Assembly (NCBI GenBank): GCA_964249755.1 | Contig: CAXUDB010000002.1 | Span: 1,302,001 to 1,366,000 of the forward strand | Source of the DNA: Ilyomonas sp964249755 | GTDB taxonomy: Bacteria > Bacteroidota > Bacteroidia > Chitinophagales > Chitinophagaceae | DNA length: 64,000 nt | Reading direction: 5' to 3' | Shown: positions 8,661 through 17,540 of the stretch, one piece after another | How positions within the stretch are numbered: position 1 is the stretch's first letter | Layout: every line of letters begins with the position of its first letter | The notes under the pieces: generated by a model | The model's input: only the letters and a program-made list of their open reading frames with translations | Databases searched by the model: none | What the model was told of the DNA's origin: nothing | Position numbers and translations under genes: made by a program

Positions 8661-9134
8661 ATGACAGCTAAGTTAAATCTCGACAAACTCGACCTGCAGA
8701 TTATGCAGGAGATGATGGGCAATGCAGGCATCTCGTATGCCGACCTTGGCAAAAAGCTTTTCGTTTCGGGCGGCACCATTCATGTGCGCATCAAAAAACT
8801 GGAGGAAGCCGGCATTGTGAAAGGCACCAAGCTGAATGTGGATATGAAACAGCTGGGCTACGATGTAATTGCTTTCATCGGCATCTACCTCGAAAAAAGC
8901 TCGCTCTACGATACCGTTGCCAAGGAGCTGAAAAAAATTCCTGAAATCGTTCGGCTCAATTACACCACCGGCAACTACAGCATGTTTGCCGAGATTGTTT
9001 GTCAGAACATTCAGCAGCTTCGCTTTGTACTACACGATGAATTACAAAAGATCAAAGGGATTGAGCGAACCGAAACTTTCATTTCGCTGGATGAAAGTTT
9101 CACCCGCGATGTGAAAGTGAATAAAGCAGAATAA
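8661..9134 (+). CDS. Lrp/AsnC family transcriptional regulator
   Basis: At 157 residues it has the usual Lrp/AsnC length and layout. An N-terminal winged helix-turn-helix (about 8-60: DLQIMQEMMGNAGISYADLG, then VSGGTIHVRIKKLEEAGIVKG) is joined to a C-terminal ligand-binding RAM domain (about 70-150: VIAFIGIYLEKSS..., TGNYSMFAEIVCQNIQQL). Such proteins form octameric discs and control amino-acid or general metabolism in response to small ligands. It starts a new transcription unit after the tRNA-like gene and is transcribed towards the ABC exporter; its target cannot be read from the sequence. Confidence 0.9.
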   Translation: MTAKLNLDKLDLQIMQEMMGNAGISYADLGKKLFVSGGTIHVRIKKLEEAGIVKGTKLNVDMKQLGYDVIAFIGIYLEKSSLYDTVAKELKKIPEIVRLNYTTGNYSMFAEIVCQNIQQLRFVLHDELQKIKGIERTETFISLDESFTRDVKVNKAE

Positions 9135-9279
9135 TAGAAGCAAGAGTACAAGAGGTAAGAATAAAGATGAAAAATTAAAGAACCAAGGTTTAGTCTTCTT
9201 TCTTAATAGTCCTCTTATTACTTGTACATTGTTTCTTATCCTCTTATTTCTTGGCCCTTCAAGCTTCTATCTTCTGCCT

Positions 9280-9287
9280 TACCTTTG
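9280..9287 (+). promoter_or_regulatory. -7 box just before the ABC exporter start
   Basis: TACCTTTG, a full match to TAnnTTTG, ends 10 bases before the ATG at 9298. It argues that 9298, not the upstream in-frame start at 9229, is used, and implies an extremely short 5' leader. Confidence 0.45.
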
Positions 9288-9297
9288 CCACCCTATC

Positions 9298-11115
9298 ATG
9301 AGCGGAGAACCGAAGAAAAAAAATTTCAACTATAAGGCACTACAGCGCGTTTTTACATTTGTGCGCCCTTACCGCGTTCAGTTTTATGGCAGCATCATTA
9401 TGGCAATTGTGTTGGCCATCTTTGCTCCCATCCGTCCTTACCTCATCCAGCTTACCATAGACAAAGCCACGGACAAAACGGTACATCTTCCCGGTTGGCT
9501 TCATGCACTTTTATTCAATACAAATTTCAGTGATGTTACGCAGCTCATCGTTGCCATTACAATATTTCAAGTCGTTTTTATTTTTATCGAAACGGCAGTT
9601 CGGTTTTGGTTTTCTTTTATTACGTCCTGGCTGGGTCAATCGGTGGTGAAAGACATGCGCATCAGTGTATACAACAAGATTGTCAACTTAAACCTGCGGC
9701 AATTCGATACTACGCCTATTGGCACACTCACCACACGCACCATCAATGATATCGAAAGCATCAACGATATTTTTTCCGATGGCTTAATACCCATTATCTC
9801 CGACCTGTTATCCATCCTTATTACACTCTCCGCCATGCTGTGGATAGACTGGCGGCTAACGTTGGTAAGCCTTATTCCCTTTCCCATTCTTATCATCGCC
9901 ACATATTATTTTAAAGAGAGCGTCAACAAAAGTTTCATCAAGGTGCGCAATGCCGTTGCAGCGCTCAATGCTTTTGTACAGGAGCATCTTACGGGCATGG
10001 CCATTGTGCAGGCATTTGCCGCCGAAAACCGCGAGTATCGGAAGTTCAATGCCATCAATAAAGAACACCGCAACGCCAACATCAAAGCCATCTTTGCATA
10101 CTCTGTTTTTTTTCCCGTGGTAGAAATTATTCTGGCAGTGAGCACCGGTATCCTGGTTTGGTGGATCGCCGATAAAAAATTAGATGCTGGCTTGCTGGTT
10201 TCCTTTATTCTGTATCTCAACCAGATCTTCCGGCCGTTGCGCGTGATAGCCGATAAGTTCAACGTGATACAAATGGGCGTCATCGCCTCGCAGCGCGTGT
10301 TTGCCGTGCTGGATAATGAAGATTACATTCATAAGCAGGGAGAGTTTGCGCCGGTACAGGTGCGGGGAAAAGTGGAATTTAAAAACGTGTGGTTTGCCTA
10401 TGTGAATGACCATTATGTGCTAAAGGATATTAACTTCACCATACAAGCGGGCGAAACAGTGGCGCTGGTGGGGCATACCGGCAGTGGTAAAACTTCCATT
10501 ATCTCCCTTCTCAACCGCCTGTATCATATCCAGAAAGGTACCATCACGCTGGATGATGTCAGCATTAATGATTACACGCTCGATTCATTGCGCAGCAAAA
10601 TAGGCGTGGTGTTGCAGGATGTGTTCTTGTTTTCTGGAAGCATCATGGACAATATCACACTTCGCAACCCTGACATCCGCAAAGAAGAAGTGGTAGAAGC
10701 TGCAAAGCTCATTGGTGTTCACGACTTTATTATGCAACTGCCCGGCGACTATAACTATAACGTAATGGAGCGCGGCAGCACATTAAGCCTGGGGCAACGG
10801 CAGCTTCTCTCTTTCATCCGCGCATTACTTTACAATCCTGCGGTGTTAATCTTAGATGAAGCCACATCTTCTATTGATACCGAAAGCGAACAGCTTATTC
10901 AAGGAGCGATAGACAAACTGGTAACCGGCAGAACCTCCATTGTTATTGCGCACCGGCTTTCTACCATCCGCAAAGCTGATAAGATTATTGTGCTCGATAA
11001 AGGAGAGATTAAAGAAACCGGCACACACGACGAACTGATGGCACTCGGCGGCTGGTACAGCAAACTCATCAGTTTACAATTCGAAAAAAGAGGCAAGGTA
11101 TTAACCGCACCTTAG
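9298..11115 (+). CDS. ABC transporter, exporter type, fused membrane and ATPase domains
   Basis: The protein (605 residues from ATG 9298) is an MsbA-like half transporter that dimerises to export lipids, drugs or peptides across the inner membrane. Residues ~25-320 form the six-helix membrane domain (IIMAIVLAIFAPIRPYLIQ begins TM1). The ATPase domain follows with Walker A GHTGSGKTS near residue 391, signature LSLGQRQLL near 497, Walker B VLILDEATSSID near 520 and the H-loop IAHRLSTIRKADK. The frame is open 69 bases further upstream, but that extension is not coding-like and overlaps the -7 box. It stands alone in its unit; the substrate cannot be told. Confidence 0.92.
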   Translation: MSGEPKKKNFNYKALQRVFTFVRPYRVQFYGSIIMAIVLAIFAPIRPYLIQLTIDKATDKTVHLPGWLHALLFNTNFSDVTQLIVAITIFQVVFIFIETAVRFWFSFITSWLGQSVVKDMRISVYNKIVNLNLRQFDTTPIGTLTTRTINDIESINDIFSDGLIPIISDLLSILITLSAMLWIDWRLTLVSLIPFPILIIATYYFKESVNKSFIKVRNAVAALNAFVQEHLTGMAIVQAFAAENREYRKFNAINKEHRNANIKAIFAYSVFFPVVEIILAVSTGILVWWIADKKLDAGLLVSFILYLNQIFRPLRVIADKFNVIQMGVIASQRVFAVLDNEDYIHKQGEFAPVQVRGKVEFKNVWFAYVNDHYVLKDINFTIQAGETVALVGHTGSGKTSIISLLNRLYHIQKGTITLDDVSINDYTLDSLRSKIGVVLQDVFLFSGSIMDNITLRNPDIRKEEVVEAAKLIGVHDFIMQLPGDYNYNVMERGSTLSLGQRQLLSFIRALLYNPAVLILDEATSSIDTESEQLIQGAIDKLVTGRTSIVIAHRLSTIRKADKIIVLDKGEIKETGTHDELMALGGWYSKLISLQFEKRGKVLTAP

Positions 11116-11196
11116 TAGAACCTGAAAGGCAATGCGCGCTATAAAAAGAGCTTCTTCCTCTCAGGTGGCTTATATTTCCTCAATCAAAACTTAATT

Positions 11197-12174
11197 ATGG
11201 CAGTGCTTTCCGTAAAGCAATTGAATCCCGCTTCCAAAAGCAACAACGACACCGGTTTCGGCACCAACCCAAGCAGCTACGGCGGCCGTTTCATCAATAA
11301 AGACGGCAGTTACAATGTGCGCAAAGACGGTATCTCCATCCTCGACCGGTTCAGTATCTACCACACCATGCTCGAAATGCCGCGCTGGAAATTCTTCCTT
11401 GCCATCGTCGTGTTTTTCGTGTCCATCAACATTGCCTTTACGCTCATTTATGTTGTGCTTGGCACGCAGGACTTCCAGGGCATGGTAGCCACCACCGAAT
11501 GGGGTAAAATAAAAGAACTCTATTTCTTCAGCACCGAAACATTCACCACCGTAGGTTACGGGCGGGTTAATCCGGTAGCCGATGGCGCCAACATCGTTGC
11601 TTCCTTCGAAGCCATGCTGGGTTTTCTTTCCTTTGCCCTCGCTACAGGGCTTATCTATGGCAGGTTTTCTCGTCCGCGTTCGCACCTTATTTTTAGCCGG
11701 CATGCTGTTATTGCGCCCTACAAAGACATTACCGCCCTTATGTTTCGCATGGTGCCCTACAAAGACGGCCACACCATGACGGATGTTGACATTAAACTCA
11801 ATTGTGGTTTCCAGGTAGAAGAAAACGGAGCGCCCACTTTCAAATTCTTCAACCTGCCACTCGAGCGTAATCGCGTAGACAGCCTGATGATGAACTGGAC
11901 CGTGGTGCATCCCATCGACGAAAGCAGCCCCCTGAAAAGCTTTACTGCCGAAGACATGAGAAATGCCGACATGGAAATTTATGTGCTGGTGCGCGGCTTC
12001 GACGATGTATACAACAACACCGTGCTCGACCGCACTTCCTATACGTTCGATGAAATCTTATTCAACGCTAAATTCCTTCCCATGTACCACGAAAGCGAAG
12101 ATGGAAAAACAACGATTTTGGAGATTGATAAGATACATGAATATGTGGCGTTGAGAAGTGAATTGGATAAGTAA
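11197..12174 (+). CDS. Inward-rectifier (Kir-type) potassium channel
   Basis: A 325-residue KirBac-type channel. There is a cytoplasmic N-terminus with a slide-helix region, an outer helix (FFLAIVVFFVSINIAFTLIY), a pore loop with the potassium selectivity filter TVGYGR around residues 115-120, an inner helix (MLGFLSFALATGLIYGRFSR), and a C-terminal immunoglobulin-like cytoplasmic domain of about 170 residues (HAVIAPYKDITALMFRMVPY onward). KirBac proteins are tetramers that conduct K+ inward and respond to lipids and pH. A gap of 81 bases separates it from the ABC exporter; the next gene on the same strand is an unknown membrane protein. Confidence 0.93.
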   Translation: MAVLSVKQLNPASKSNNDTGFGTNPSSYGGRFINKDGSYNVRKDGISILDRFSIYHTMLEMPRWKFFLAIVVFFVSINIAFTLIYVVLGTQDFQGMVATTEWGKIKELYFFSTETFTTVGYGRVNPVADGANIVASFEAMLGFLSFALATGLIYGRFSRPRSHLIFSRHAVIAPYKDITALMFRMVPYKDGHTMTDVDIKLNCGFQVEENGAPTFKFFNLPLERNRVDSLMMNWTVVHPIDESSPLKSFTAEDMRNADMEIYVLVRGFDDVYNNTVLDRTSYTFDEILFNAKFLPMYHESEDGKTTILEIDKIHEYVALRSELDK

Positions 12175-12228
12175 ACACAAAACATCCTATCTTACTAACG
12201 GGAATACTATTATTCAATAATTTTTATC

Positions 12229-12765
12229 ATGACTTTTGAAGCGTTTACAAAACAATTTAAGCGAAGCAGCGCTTACGACAAGTATTCCTCTTTGTTGTTT
12301 GCCATTGCCTTCATTGCCTTCTCTCTATATGTGCTTGTTGCCCTACTCACCAATCGGTTCCTGCAGTTCCCCGATGGTAAATGGACGGGTATTACGCTTG
12401 CCTTGTTGTTTTTATGCTTGGGAGTGTCGGCACTTTTCGTTCAGAAATCGAGATATAAAATAACCATTTGGGAAAACGCAATGACAGAAGAGGAAAACGT
12501 TGAACGACTGAAACTGATGCTGACCTATCTGGGGGAATCCGAAAAGCTGTTAAACGAAAACTATTCATTCATACTATACAGAACCGGATTTTGGAGCGGC
12601 CGTATGAGTTTCAACATTCACATGTTTGCTGGTTCCCGCTTCATTGCCATCAATATTCGCAATATGCAGGGGCTTGGATATGATGTTGGCAGAGCGAAGC
12701 GTTTGATGGATTCATTGGAAATATATTCTTACGATATAAAGAATGAAAGAATAAACAGCGAATAA
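12229..12765 (+). CDS. Hypothetical two-helix membrane protein (178 aa)
   Basis: A 178-residue protein with two predicted membrane helices near the N-terminus (LLFAIAFIAFSLYVLVALL around 23-42 and GITLALLFLCLGVSALFV around 52-70) and a soluble C-terminal domain of about 100 residues (EENVERLKLMLTYLGESEKL..., FWSGRMSFNIHMFAGSRF). It follows the potassium channel by 54 bases on the same strand, so the two may be co-transcribed. No family is recognised. Confidence 0.7.
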   Translation: MTFEAFTKQFKRSSAYDKYSSLLFAIAFIAFSLYVLVALLTNRFLQFPDGKWTGITLALLFLCLGVSALFVQKSRYKITIWENAMTEEENVERLKLMLTYLGESEKLLNENYSFILYRTGFWSGRMSFNIHMFAGSRFIAINIRNMQGLGYDVGRAKRLMDSLEIYSYDIKNERINSE

Positions 12766-13162
12766 GCACTTTACATTCAAGCATTGTCCCTTTCAGGAGA
12801 GGATGCTCAAACCCACAAGAAGCTTCAAAATAGTGAATCAGTTGCAGCTGATTCATAAAGACAAACCTTATCTAATGTAATCCTCTACACTTTTTGCAAT
12901 GAGAAAATATCCATTTCCCATATACATATCAATTCCCCAAATTGTTTTTCAATTAACTTTCAGGACTAGGCTGCCTTACATAGTTCGTCTATATTTGTAT
13001 AGATACAGGAACCCGCCACGTCTTAGTCTTTGTTTTAAGGATCATTGTTACTTAGTTTTATTTCGATTTCTTATTATTTAGTTATTAGGTTTTCATTATT
13101 AGATTTTGTGATTTTTTGGTTATTTTAATTAGTCTTATTCGTCATGAGGGTGAATGTATCAG
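12766..13162 (+). other. Gene-poor AT-rich stretch
   Basis: About 400 bases without a convincing gene. The part 13030-13140 is strongly T-rich and low in complexity. Contained within it is a -7-like box at 12990; the possible small RNA beginning near 13004 is described separately. Confidence 0.6.
12990..12997 (+). promoter_or_regulatory. -7 box of a possible small RNA
   Basis: TATATTTG fully matches TAnnTTTG in a region with no downstream gene for at least 240 bases. No TTG is found at the right distance upstream, so the promoter is only half supported. Confidence 0.35.
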
Positions 13163-13188
13163 AAGGGCAGCGAAAGCTGTCCTTTTTT
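13004..13188 (+). ncRNA. Possible small RNA bounded by a -7 box and a terminator
   Basis: A -7-like box (12990-12997) would start a transcript near 13004, and a strong intrinsic terminator (13163-13188) would end it, giving an RNA of about 185 nt with no open frame of note. The body is T-rich. No known RNA family (6S, RNase P, SRP) is recognisable. The claim is inference from two signals. Confidence 0.3.
13163..13188 (+). terminator. Strong intrinsic terminator
   Basis: Stem AAGGGCAGC / GCTGTCCTT (one G-U pair) closed by a GAAA tetraloop and followed by TTTTTT. It lies 400 bases past the nearest upstream gene on this strand, which is why an intervening RNA is suspected. Confidence 0.7.
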
Positions 13189-13240
13189 GTTTGCCATCCC
13201 GCCGGAAAACCAATGGCTGCAACCAGCAGCAGGCAGTGCA

Positions 13241-13504
13241 GTGCCCGCGAGCAAAAGATTCATTCCGCAGGTGCAAAGACCTTCCCCCGAAGAAAAGAGA
13301 GCCCACAACCCCGCAGACACTGCTAAAGGCACCGAAACTGAGCGGCGCAAAAGCTCGCCGCTGGGCAACATTCGTGTACAAAACCTACTGGAAGGCGACC
13401 ATGTTTTGTTGGTGGAAAAGCCGGGATTGTTATCGCAAGAAATATCATTTGTGGTAACAGGTATTGATACGGTGCGGCTGGAGGAGAGGCGAGTAGTGAA
13501 TTAA
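13241..13504 (+). CDS. Doubtful small ORF (87 aa), possibly a gene remnant
   Basis: The frame is open from 13154, but its first part overlaps an intrinsic terminator, so a GTG at 13241 (start MPASKRFIPQVQ) is the earliest sensible start. The first half is charged and low in complexity; the second half looks more like folded protein (GNIRVQNLLEGDHVLLVEKP, then LSQEISFVVTGIDTVRLEE). It ends 26 bases before a clear terminator. It may be a small unknown gene or the tail of a decayed longer one; no family recognised. Confidence 0.3.
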   Translation: MPASKRFIPQVQRPSPEEKRAHNPADTAKGTETERRKSSPLGNIRVQNLLEGDHVLLVEKPGLLSQEISFVVTGIDTVRLEERRVVN

Positions 13505-13530
13505 TAAATACGTGATTTTATTTACCAATA

Positions 13531-13568
13531 AAAAAGCTGTTGCTTACAAAACCAGCAACAGCTTTTTT
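13531..13568 (+). terminator. Bidirectional terminator between convergent units
   Basis: A 14-bp perfect stem (AAAAAGCTGTTGCT, arms 13531-13544 and 13554-13567) with a 9-base loop has A-runs on one side and T-runs on the other. It can end transcription from the left on the plus strand and from the outer-membrane gene on the minus strand. Confidence 0.8.
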
Positions 13569-13588
13569 ACTTTTTAATTTTTCGCCAC

Positions 13589-14320
13589 CTAAAACTTCAA
13601 TGCCAGTCCCCCACTTGCTATATACTTTCCATAGCCCGCTTCCAAAAAGATACCTGCTCTCGGCGAAAGATTAAACTTTGCACCCAGCGATGCCTGGTAA
13701 GCTAAGTTAGAAGGCTCATTAATACCCACTTCTTTTGAGCCATCAGCATTTGTATAATCCTGTGTCCAGTTCTGGTAACCGATAGCCGTGCGCAAATAAG
13801 GCGACACCGCTTTGGTTCGGGTTGGGAAATAAGAAACCACATTCAGCATCAGGCTCCAGTTTTTGTAGTGCCCAGTCATATCAGGTGTAATACTATTATT
13901 ATTAAACGCATAATATGGCTGGCTTACTTTGCCATACGTTCCCATCACACCCACACTCATGTAACGGCTAAACTGGTAATCCACAGCGCCCACAAAAGGA
14001 CCGGTTTGGTTGGTTACTTTTCCTTTATACAGATCGAAAAAGTTGGCGAATTGTTCTTTATCAAGATTCGGAAACCCATAGCCTGCACTAATATTCACAC
14101 TCGGCTGAAACGGTGGCAACTGCGGCCGCTGCCTTATCTGCACGCGCGATTGTGGTCCCATTCTTCCCACCACTCTGGTTTCTCCGTAGCCTCCGCGAAA
14201 GCGTCCATATCCTCTGCCATATCCATAACCTGGCCGACCAATGATAACAGTTCCATGCACCTGTGCATCAGCCACAAACGTAGCCGCTGCCAGCACCAGC
14301 AGTAATAGTATTTTCTTCAT
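13589..14320 (-). CDS. Outer-membrane beta-barrel protein
   Basis: A 243-residue exported protein. A Sec signal peptide (KKILLLLVLAAATFVADAQ) is followed by an unusual Gly/Tyr/Arg-rich stretch (about residues 25-50: repeated GYG and GRF) and then a region of alternating beta-strands (AVDYQFSRYMSVGVMGTYGK, LMLNVVSYFPTR, YQASLGAKFNLSPRAGIFLE), ending in Phe as is usual for outer-membrane barrels. The size fits a small OmpW/OmpX-like 8-strand barrel. It stands alone between a terminator and ftsK. The function, beyond an outer-membrane location, is unknown. Confidence 0.75.
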   Translation of the reverse strand: MKKILLLLVLAAATFVADAQVHGTVIIGRPGYGYGRGYGRFRGGYGETRVVGRMGPQSRVQIRQRPQLPPFQPSVNISAGYGFPNLDKEQFANFFDLYKGKVTNQTGPFVGAVDYQFSRYMSVGVMGTYGKVSQPYYAFNNNSITPDMTGHYKNWSLMLNVVSYFPTRTKAVSPYLRTAIGYQNWTQDYTNADGSKEVGINEPSNLAYQASLGAKFNLSPRAGIFLEAGYGKYIASGGLALKF

Positions 14321-14451
14321 TTTTTTTGTTTGGGAGAAAGATAGATGGGGAGGAAAAAAGTTTAATTCTTGAAAAAGAAACCGCGAAGGCGCAAAGACAC
14401 GAAGCTGGATAAATTTTTCTCCGCCTCTTTACCCCTTCGCCGTATAAACAA

Positions 14452-17085
14452 TTATATCATTGTCAGTATTTCATCCAGCTCGCTATCTGTTTTTACCAAC
14501 ACTTCACGCGCTTTACTACCCAGATTTTTGCCAACAATACCAGCCGCTTCCAACTGGTCCATCAGCCGCCCGGCGCGGTTATAACCCAGCTTCATCTTAC
14601 GCTGGATGAGCGAGGTACTGCCGATCTGGTTAGCTACAATCAGCTTGGCAGCATCTTCAAATAAGGGATCGCGGTCACTGGCGTCAAACTCCTTACCTGC
14701 CAGTTCTTTTTCATCTTCAAATTCGGGCAGGTAGTATTGTTCCGGAAAATTCTCCTGGTAGCCGATGAATTCGGCAATCTTCTCCACTTCAGGCGTATCT
14801 ACAAAAGCACACTGCAGACGTGTAATTTCACCATTGTAAGAGATAAGCATGTCGCCTTTGCCAATCAGTTGCTCTGCGCCGCCTGCATCGAGAATGGTAC
14901 GGCTATCTATCTTGCTCGACACTTTAAAAGCAATGCGCGCCGGGAAGTTGGCTTTGATGGTTCCGGTAATAATATTTACCGAAGGACGTTGCGTAGCAAT
15001 GATCAGATGAATGCCAACCGCGCGGGCCAACTGTGCTAAACGAGCAATTGGCATCTCCACTTCTTTACCAGCTGTCATAATAAGGTCGGCAAACTCATCC
15101 ACCACCAAAACAATAAACGGCAAAAACTGGTGACCTTTCTGCGGGTTCAGCTTGCGCTTTACAAACTTCTCATTGTATTCTTTAATGTTGCGGCAACCGG
15201 CTTCTTTCAACAAATCGTAGCGGTTATCCATCTCTATACAAAGCGCATTCAAAGTATAAATCACCTTCTTCGTATCTGTGATAATACTCTCTTCTTCGCC
15301 GGGCAATTTGGCTAAGAAATGCTTTTCAATCACGCGATATAAACTCAGCTCTACTTTCTTCGGATCGACCAGCACAAATTTCAATTGGGAAGGATGTTTT
15401 TTATAAAGCAAGGAAACAAGAAGCGTATTAATACCCACCGATTTACCTTGCCCCGTTGCGCCCGCCATCAAAAGATGCGGCATAGAGGCAAGATCAACAA
15501 TAAAGTTTTCGTTGTCTATTTTTTTGCCAATGGCAATGGGCAATGAAAAGCTGTTGTTTTGAAATTTTTCGGAAGCCAGCAAGGTCTTCATGCTCACCAC
15601 CGTTTTGCGCACATTCGGCACTTCGATACCAATGGTGCCTTTGCCGGGAATAGGCGCGATAATACGAATGCCAAGTGCTGCAAGACTAAGCGCAATATCA
15701 TCTTCCAGGTTCTTAATACGGCTAATGCGCACGCCTGGTGCAGGCACAATTTCATAGAGCGTAACGGTAGGGCCAACGGTGGCTGCTATGCGCTGTATAG
15801 CAATGTCATAGTTCTTCAGCGTTTCTATAATTTGCGTTTTGTTGGCTTCCAGTTCTTCTGCATCATGCACTATTTTTTCGCTGCCATGTGTTTCCAGTAA
15901 ATCAAGCGTTGGATAGCGATAATCTTTTACATCGAGTAAGGGATCATACAGCTCTTTACTATTGTTAGCCGGCTGAAGCGAAGAAGCAGCAATGGCTTCC
16001 TCCGCACTTTCATTGTCAAGCGCTTCTTTGATTTCTAAGGAAGGCGCTTCACCGGCAGTTTTTTTTCCTTCTGCTCTTGCTATCATCTGCCTTGCTGCCG
16101 GCTGGTAAAAAGTGGGCAGTTCATCCACTTCAAATTCGGTTTCTTCCTCTATATCATTCACCACAAACTCCGGCTCGCCTTCACCTGATGAAGTTATAGC
16201 AGGCATTTCAACTTCTTCCTCTTCTTCTATTTCTTCCGTTGGTTCAACAAGTTCCTTTTTTTCAATCAGCGTAAAAGCAGTTGCGGGATCGTTGTTCTGA
16301 GGCGCCTTTGGCATCACCACAGTAATACCTCTTCCGTTTTGTTTTAACTTGTTAGGCGTTGTTATTTCCTGTAAAGGCGATTCCGGTTCTTTATAGATTA
16401 CATCTGTCGCATCATTTTCCGTAGCTAAAGATTCCTCTTCTTCCGGTATTGGTTTTTTCTTGCGCTGCGGTAATTTGAAAGAAGGATTGAAACGCCAGAT
16501 AACATAGCTGAAAGCGGCAAACGAAAGCAGCGCGCCGGTGCCGGCATTGCCTATCCATTTTACCAGCCATTGGTCCAGCATCTCTCCCACGGCTCCGCCA
16601 AAAGAAAAGTTTGCATGGGCCGTAAAAAAAGAAAGTGTAACGCTAATGACCAGCAAGCCCGCCAGCATGTATTTTACATTGCGCGAAAGACTGAACAGTT
16701 TTGTGCCGAACAACAGGTTTACACCCAGAATAAAAAAGAAGGTGCAGAAAAAATAAGCCGCCAAACCAAAGCCGTTGTAAATAAGATTGTGTGCTGTGTA
16801 AGCGCCCAGCACACCCATCAGGTTATTTACCTGAACATCGGATATGTTGAAAATTTTTACACCAAACTGCTGCACTTTATCCTGGTCTTCCTGCCAGGTA
16901 AAAAGATAGGAAGTAAAAGCGACGAACAGGAACAGGCACACAAGCAAACTCACTGCACCACTAATCTTGCGGGTGCGGTCGTCTTTGGCAACTTCCTGCA
17001 GCGTTACGGTCGTTTCTTTATCAGGCGCCAATTCTTCAGGCGTTGGCGTTGCGGGTGCATTTTTTTTTCGTAATCGGTTCGCCAT
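14452..17085 (-). CDS. ftsK: DNA translocase FtsK/SpoIIIE
   Basis: FtsK anchors at the division septum and pumps the two chromosome ends apart, activating XerCD recombination at dif. From ATG 17085 the protein has 877 residues; the frame extends two codons upstream to a TTG, which is less likely. About four membrane helices occupy residues 45-190, followed by a Pro/Glu-rich acidic linker (to about 360), the motor with Walker A GATGQGKSVG near residue 540 and Walker B-like FIVLVVDEFADLI, RecA-like elements such as LIIATQRPSVNIITGTIKA, and a C-terminal gamma winged helix (AAKLIVANQIGSTSLIQRKM) that reads polar KOPS motifs. The length is normal for the Bacteroidota form. Confidence 0.95.
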   Translation of the reverse strand: MANRLRKKNAPATPTPEELAPDKETTVTLQEVAKDDRTRKISGAVSLLVCLFLFVAFTSYLFTWQEDQDKVQQFGVKIFNISDVQVNNLMGVLGAYTAHNLIYNGFGLAAYFFCTFFFILGVNLLFGTKLFSLSRNVKYMLAGLLVISVTLSFFTAHANFSFGGAVGEMLDQWLVKWIGNAGTGALLSFAAFSYVIWRFNPSFKLPQRKKKPIPEEEESLATENDATDVIYKEPESPLQEITTPNKLKQNGRGITVVMPKAPQNNDPATAFTLIEKKELVEPTEEIEEEEEVEMPAITSSGEGEPEFVVNDIEEETEFEVDELPTFYQPAARQMIARAEGKKTAGEAPSLEIKEALDNESAEEAIAASSLQPANNSKELYDPLLDVKDYRYPTLDLLETHGSEKIVHDAEELEANKTQIIETLKNYDIAIQRIAATVGPTVTLYEIVPAPGVRISRIKNLEDDIALSLAALGIRIIAPIPGKGTIGIEVPNVRKTVVSMKTLLASEKFQNNSFSLPIAIGKKIDNENFIVDLASMPHLLMAGATGQGKSVGINTLLVSLLYKKHPSQLKFVLVDPKKVELSLYRVIEKHFLAKLPGEEESIITDTKKVIYTLNALCIEMDNRYDLLKEAGCRNIKEYNEKFVKRKLNPQKGHQFLPFIVLVVDEFADLIMTAGKEVEMPIARLAQLARAVGIHLIIATQRPSVNIITGTIKANFPARIAFKVSSKIDSRTILDAGGAEQLIGKGDMLISYNGEITRLQCAFVDTPEVEKIAEFIGYQENFPEQYYLPEFEDEKELAGKEFDASDRDPLFEDAAKLIVANQIGSTSLIQRKMKLGYNRAGRLMDQLEAAGIVGKNLGSKAREVLVKTDSELDEILTMI

Positions 17086-17324
17086 AATCAATAGTCGTGG
17101 TTCACAAACTTACCGGAATAACGGAGTTTCGGCAACTATCTGTATAAAGCCCCGCGATTAAAAAAACAACCCACACCAATGTGTACGAATAATGATTTGG
17201 AGGTGATTGACAAATGGCGGAAATAAATAGCAAGTGATGAGAAAGCAGAAGAGCTTAGATATTTACAATTGTTTCTAAAATCTATTATTTTTCATTCGCT
17301 CAGTAACCGAAAAAAGCCAACTTT
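17086..17324. other. Intergenic region between ftsK and a small membrane gene
   Basis: 239 bases with no recognisable gene, hairpin or promoter of consensus form. It must hold the ftsK promoter (minus strand), but no exact TAnnTTTG element was found. Confidence 0.4.
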
Positions 17325-17540
17325 TTATTCTAACCAATAAATAATAAGACCTATTGTAAACAGCCCGCTCAGGATAAGATATAAAATAAAGTTTCGGCGG
17401 CGGTCAATCATCTCCGGCACACGCCCGGTATGTTTAATGCGTTCTAAACGATTCCTGTTTTTTATGGCAAGCCAGAGAAAAAAGACAATGATAAGAATCA
17501 ATGCATACGGAATGAATTGTGCAAGCAGATCTAAGACCAT
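17325..17540 (-). CDS. Small two-helix membrane protein (71 aa)
   Basis: A 71-residue protein with two clear hydrophobic helices (FIPYALILIIVFFLWLAI at 8-26 and LYLILSGLFTIGLIIYW at 52-69) separated by a basic cytoplasmic loop (KNRNRLERIKHTGRVPEMID). Similar small membrane proteins are common and mostly unstudied in Bacteroidota. It stands alone on the minus strand; no function can be given. Confidence 0.6.
   Translation of the reverse strand: MVLDLLAQFIPYALILIIVFFLWLAIKNRNRLERIKHTGRVPEMIDRRRNFILYLILSGLFTIGLIIYWLE

Noticed and set aside
9229..9297. Upstream in-frame start of the ABC exporter giving a hydrophobic leader
   Set aside because: The segment contains the -7 box at 9280-9287 and does not look like coding sequence; ATG 9298 begins the usual exporter N-terminus.
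13116..13457. Three overlapping plus-strand frames and two minus-strand frames of 60-113 codons
   Set aside because: Open in several frames at once with low-complexity or Cys/Arg-rich composition; they overlap a terminator. Only the frame ending at 13504 was kept, at low confidence.
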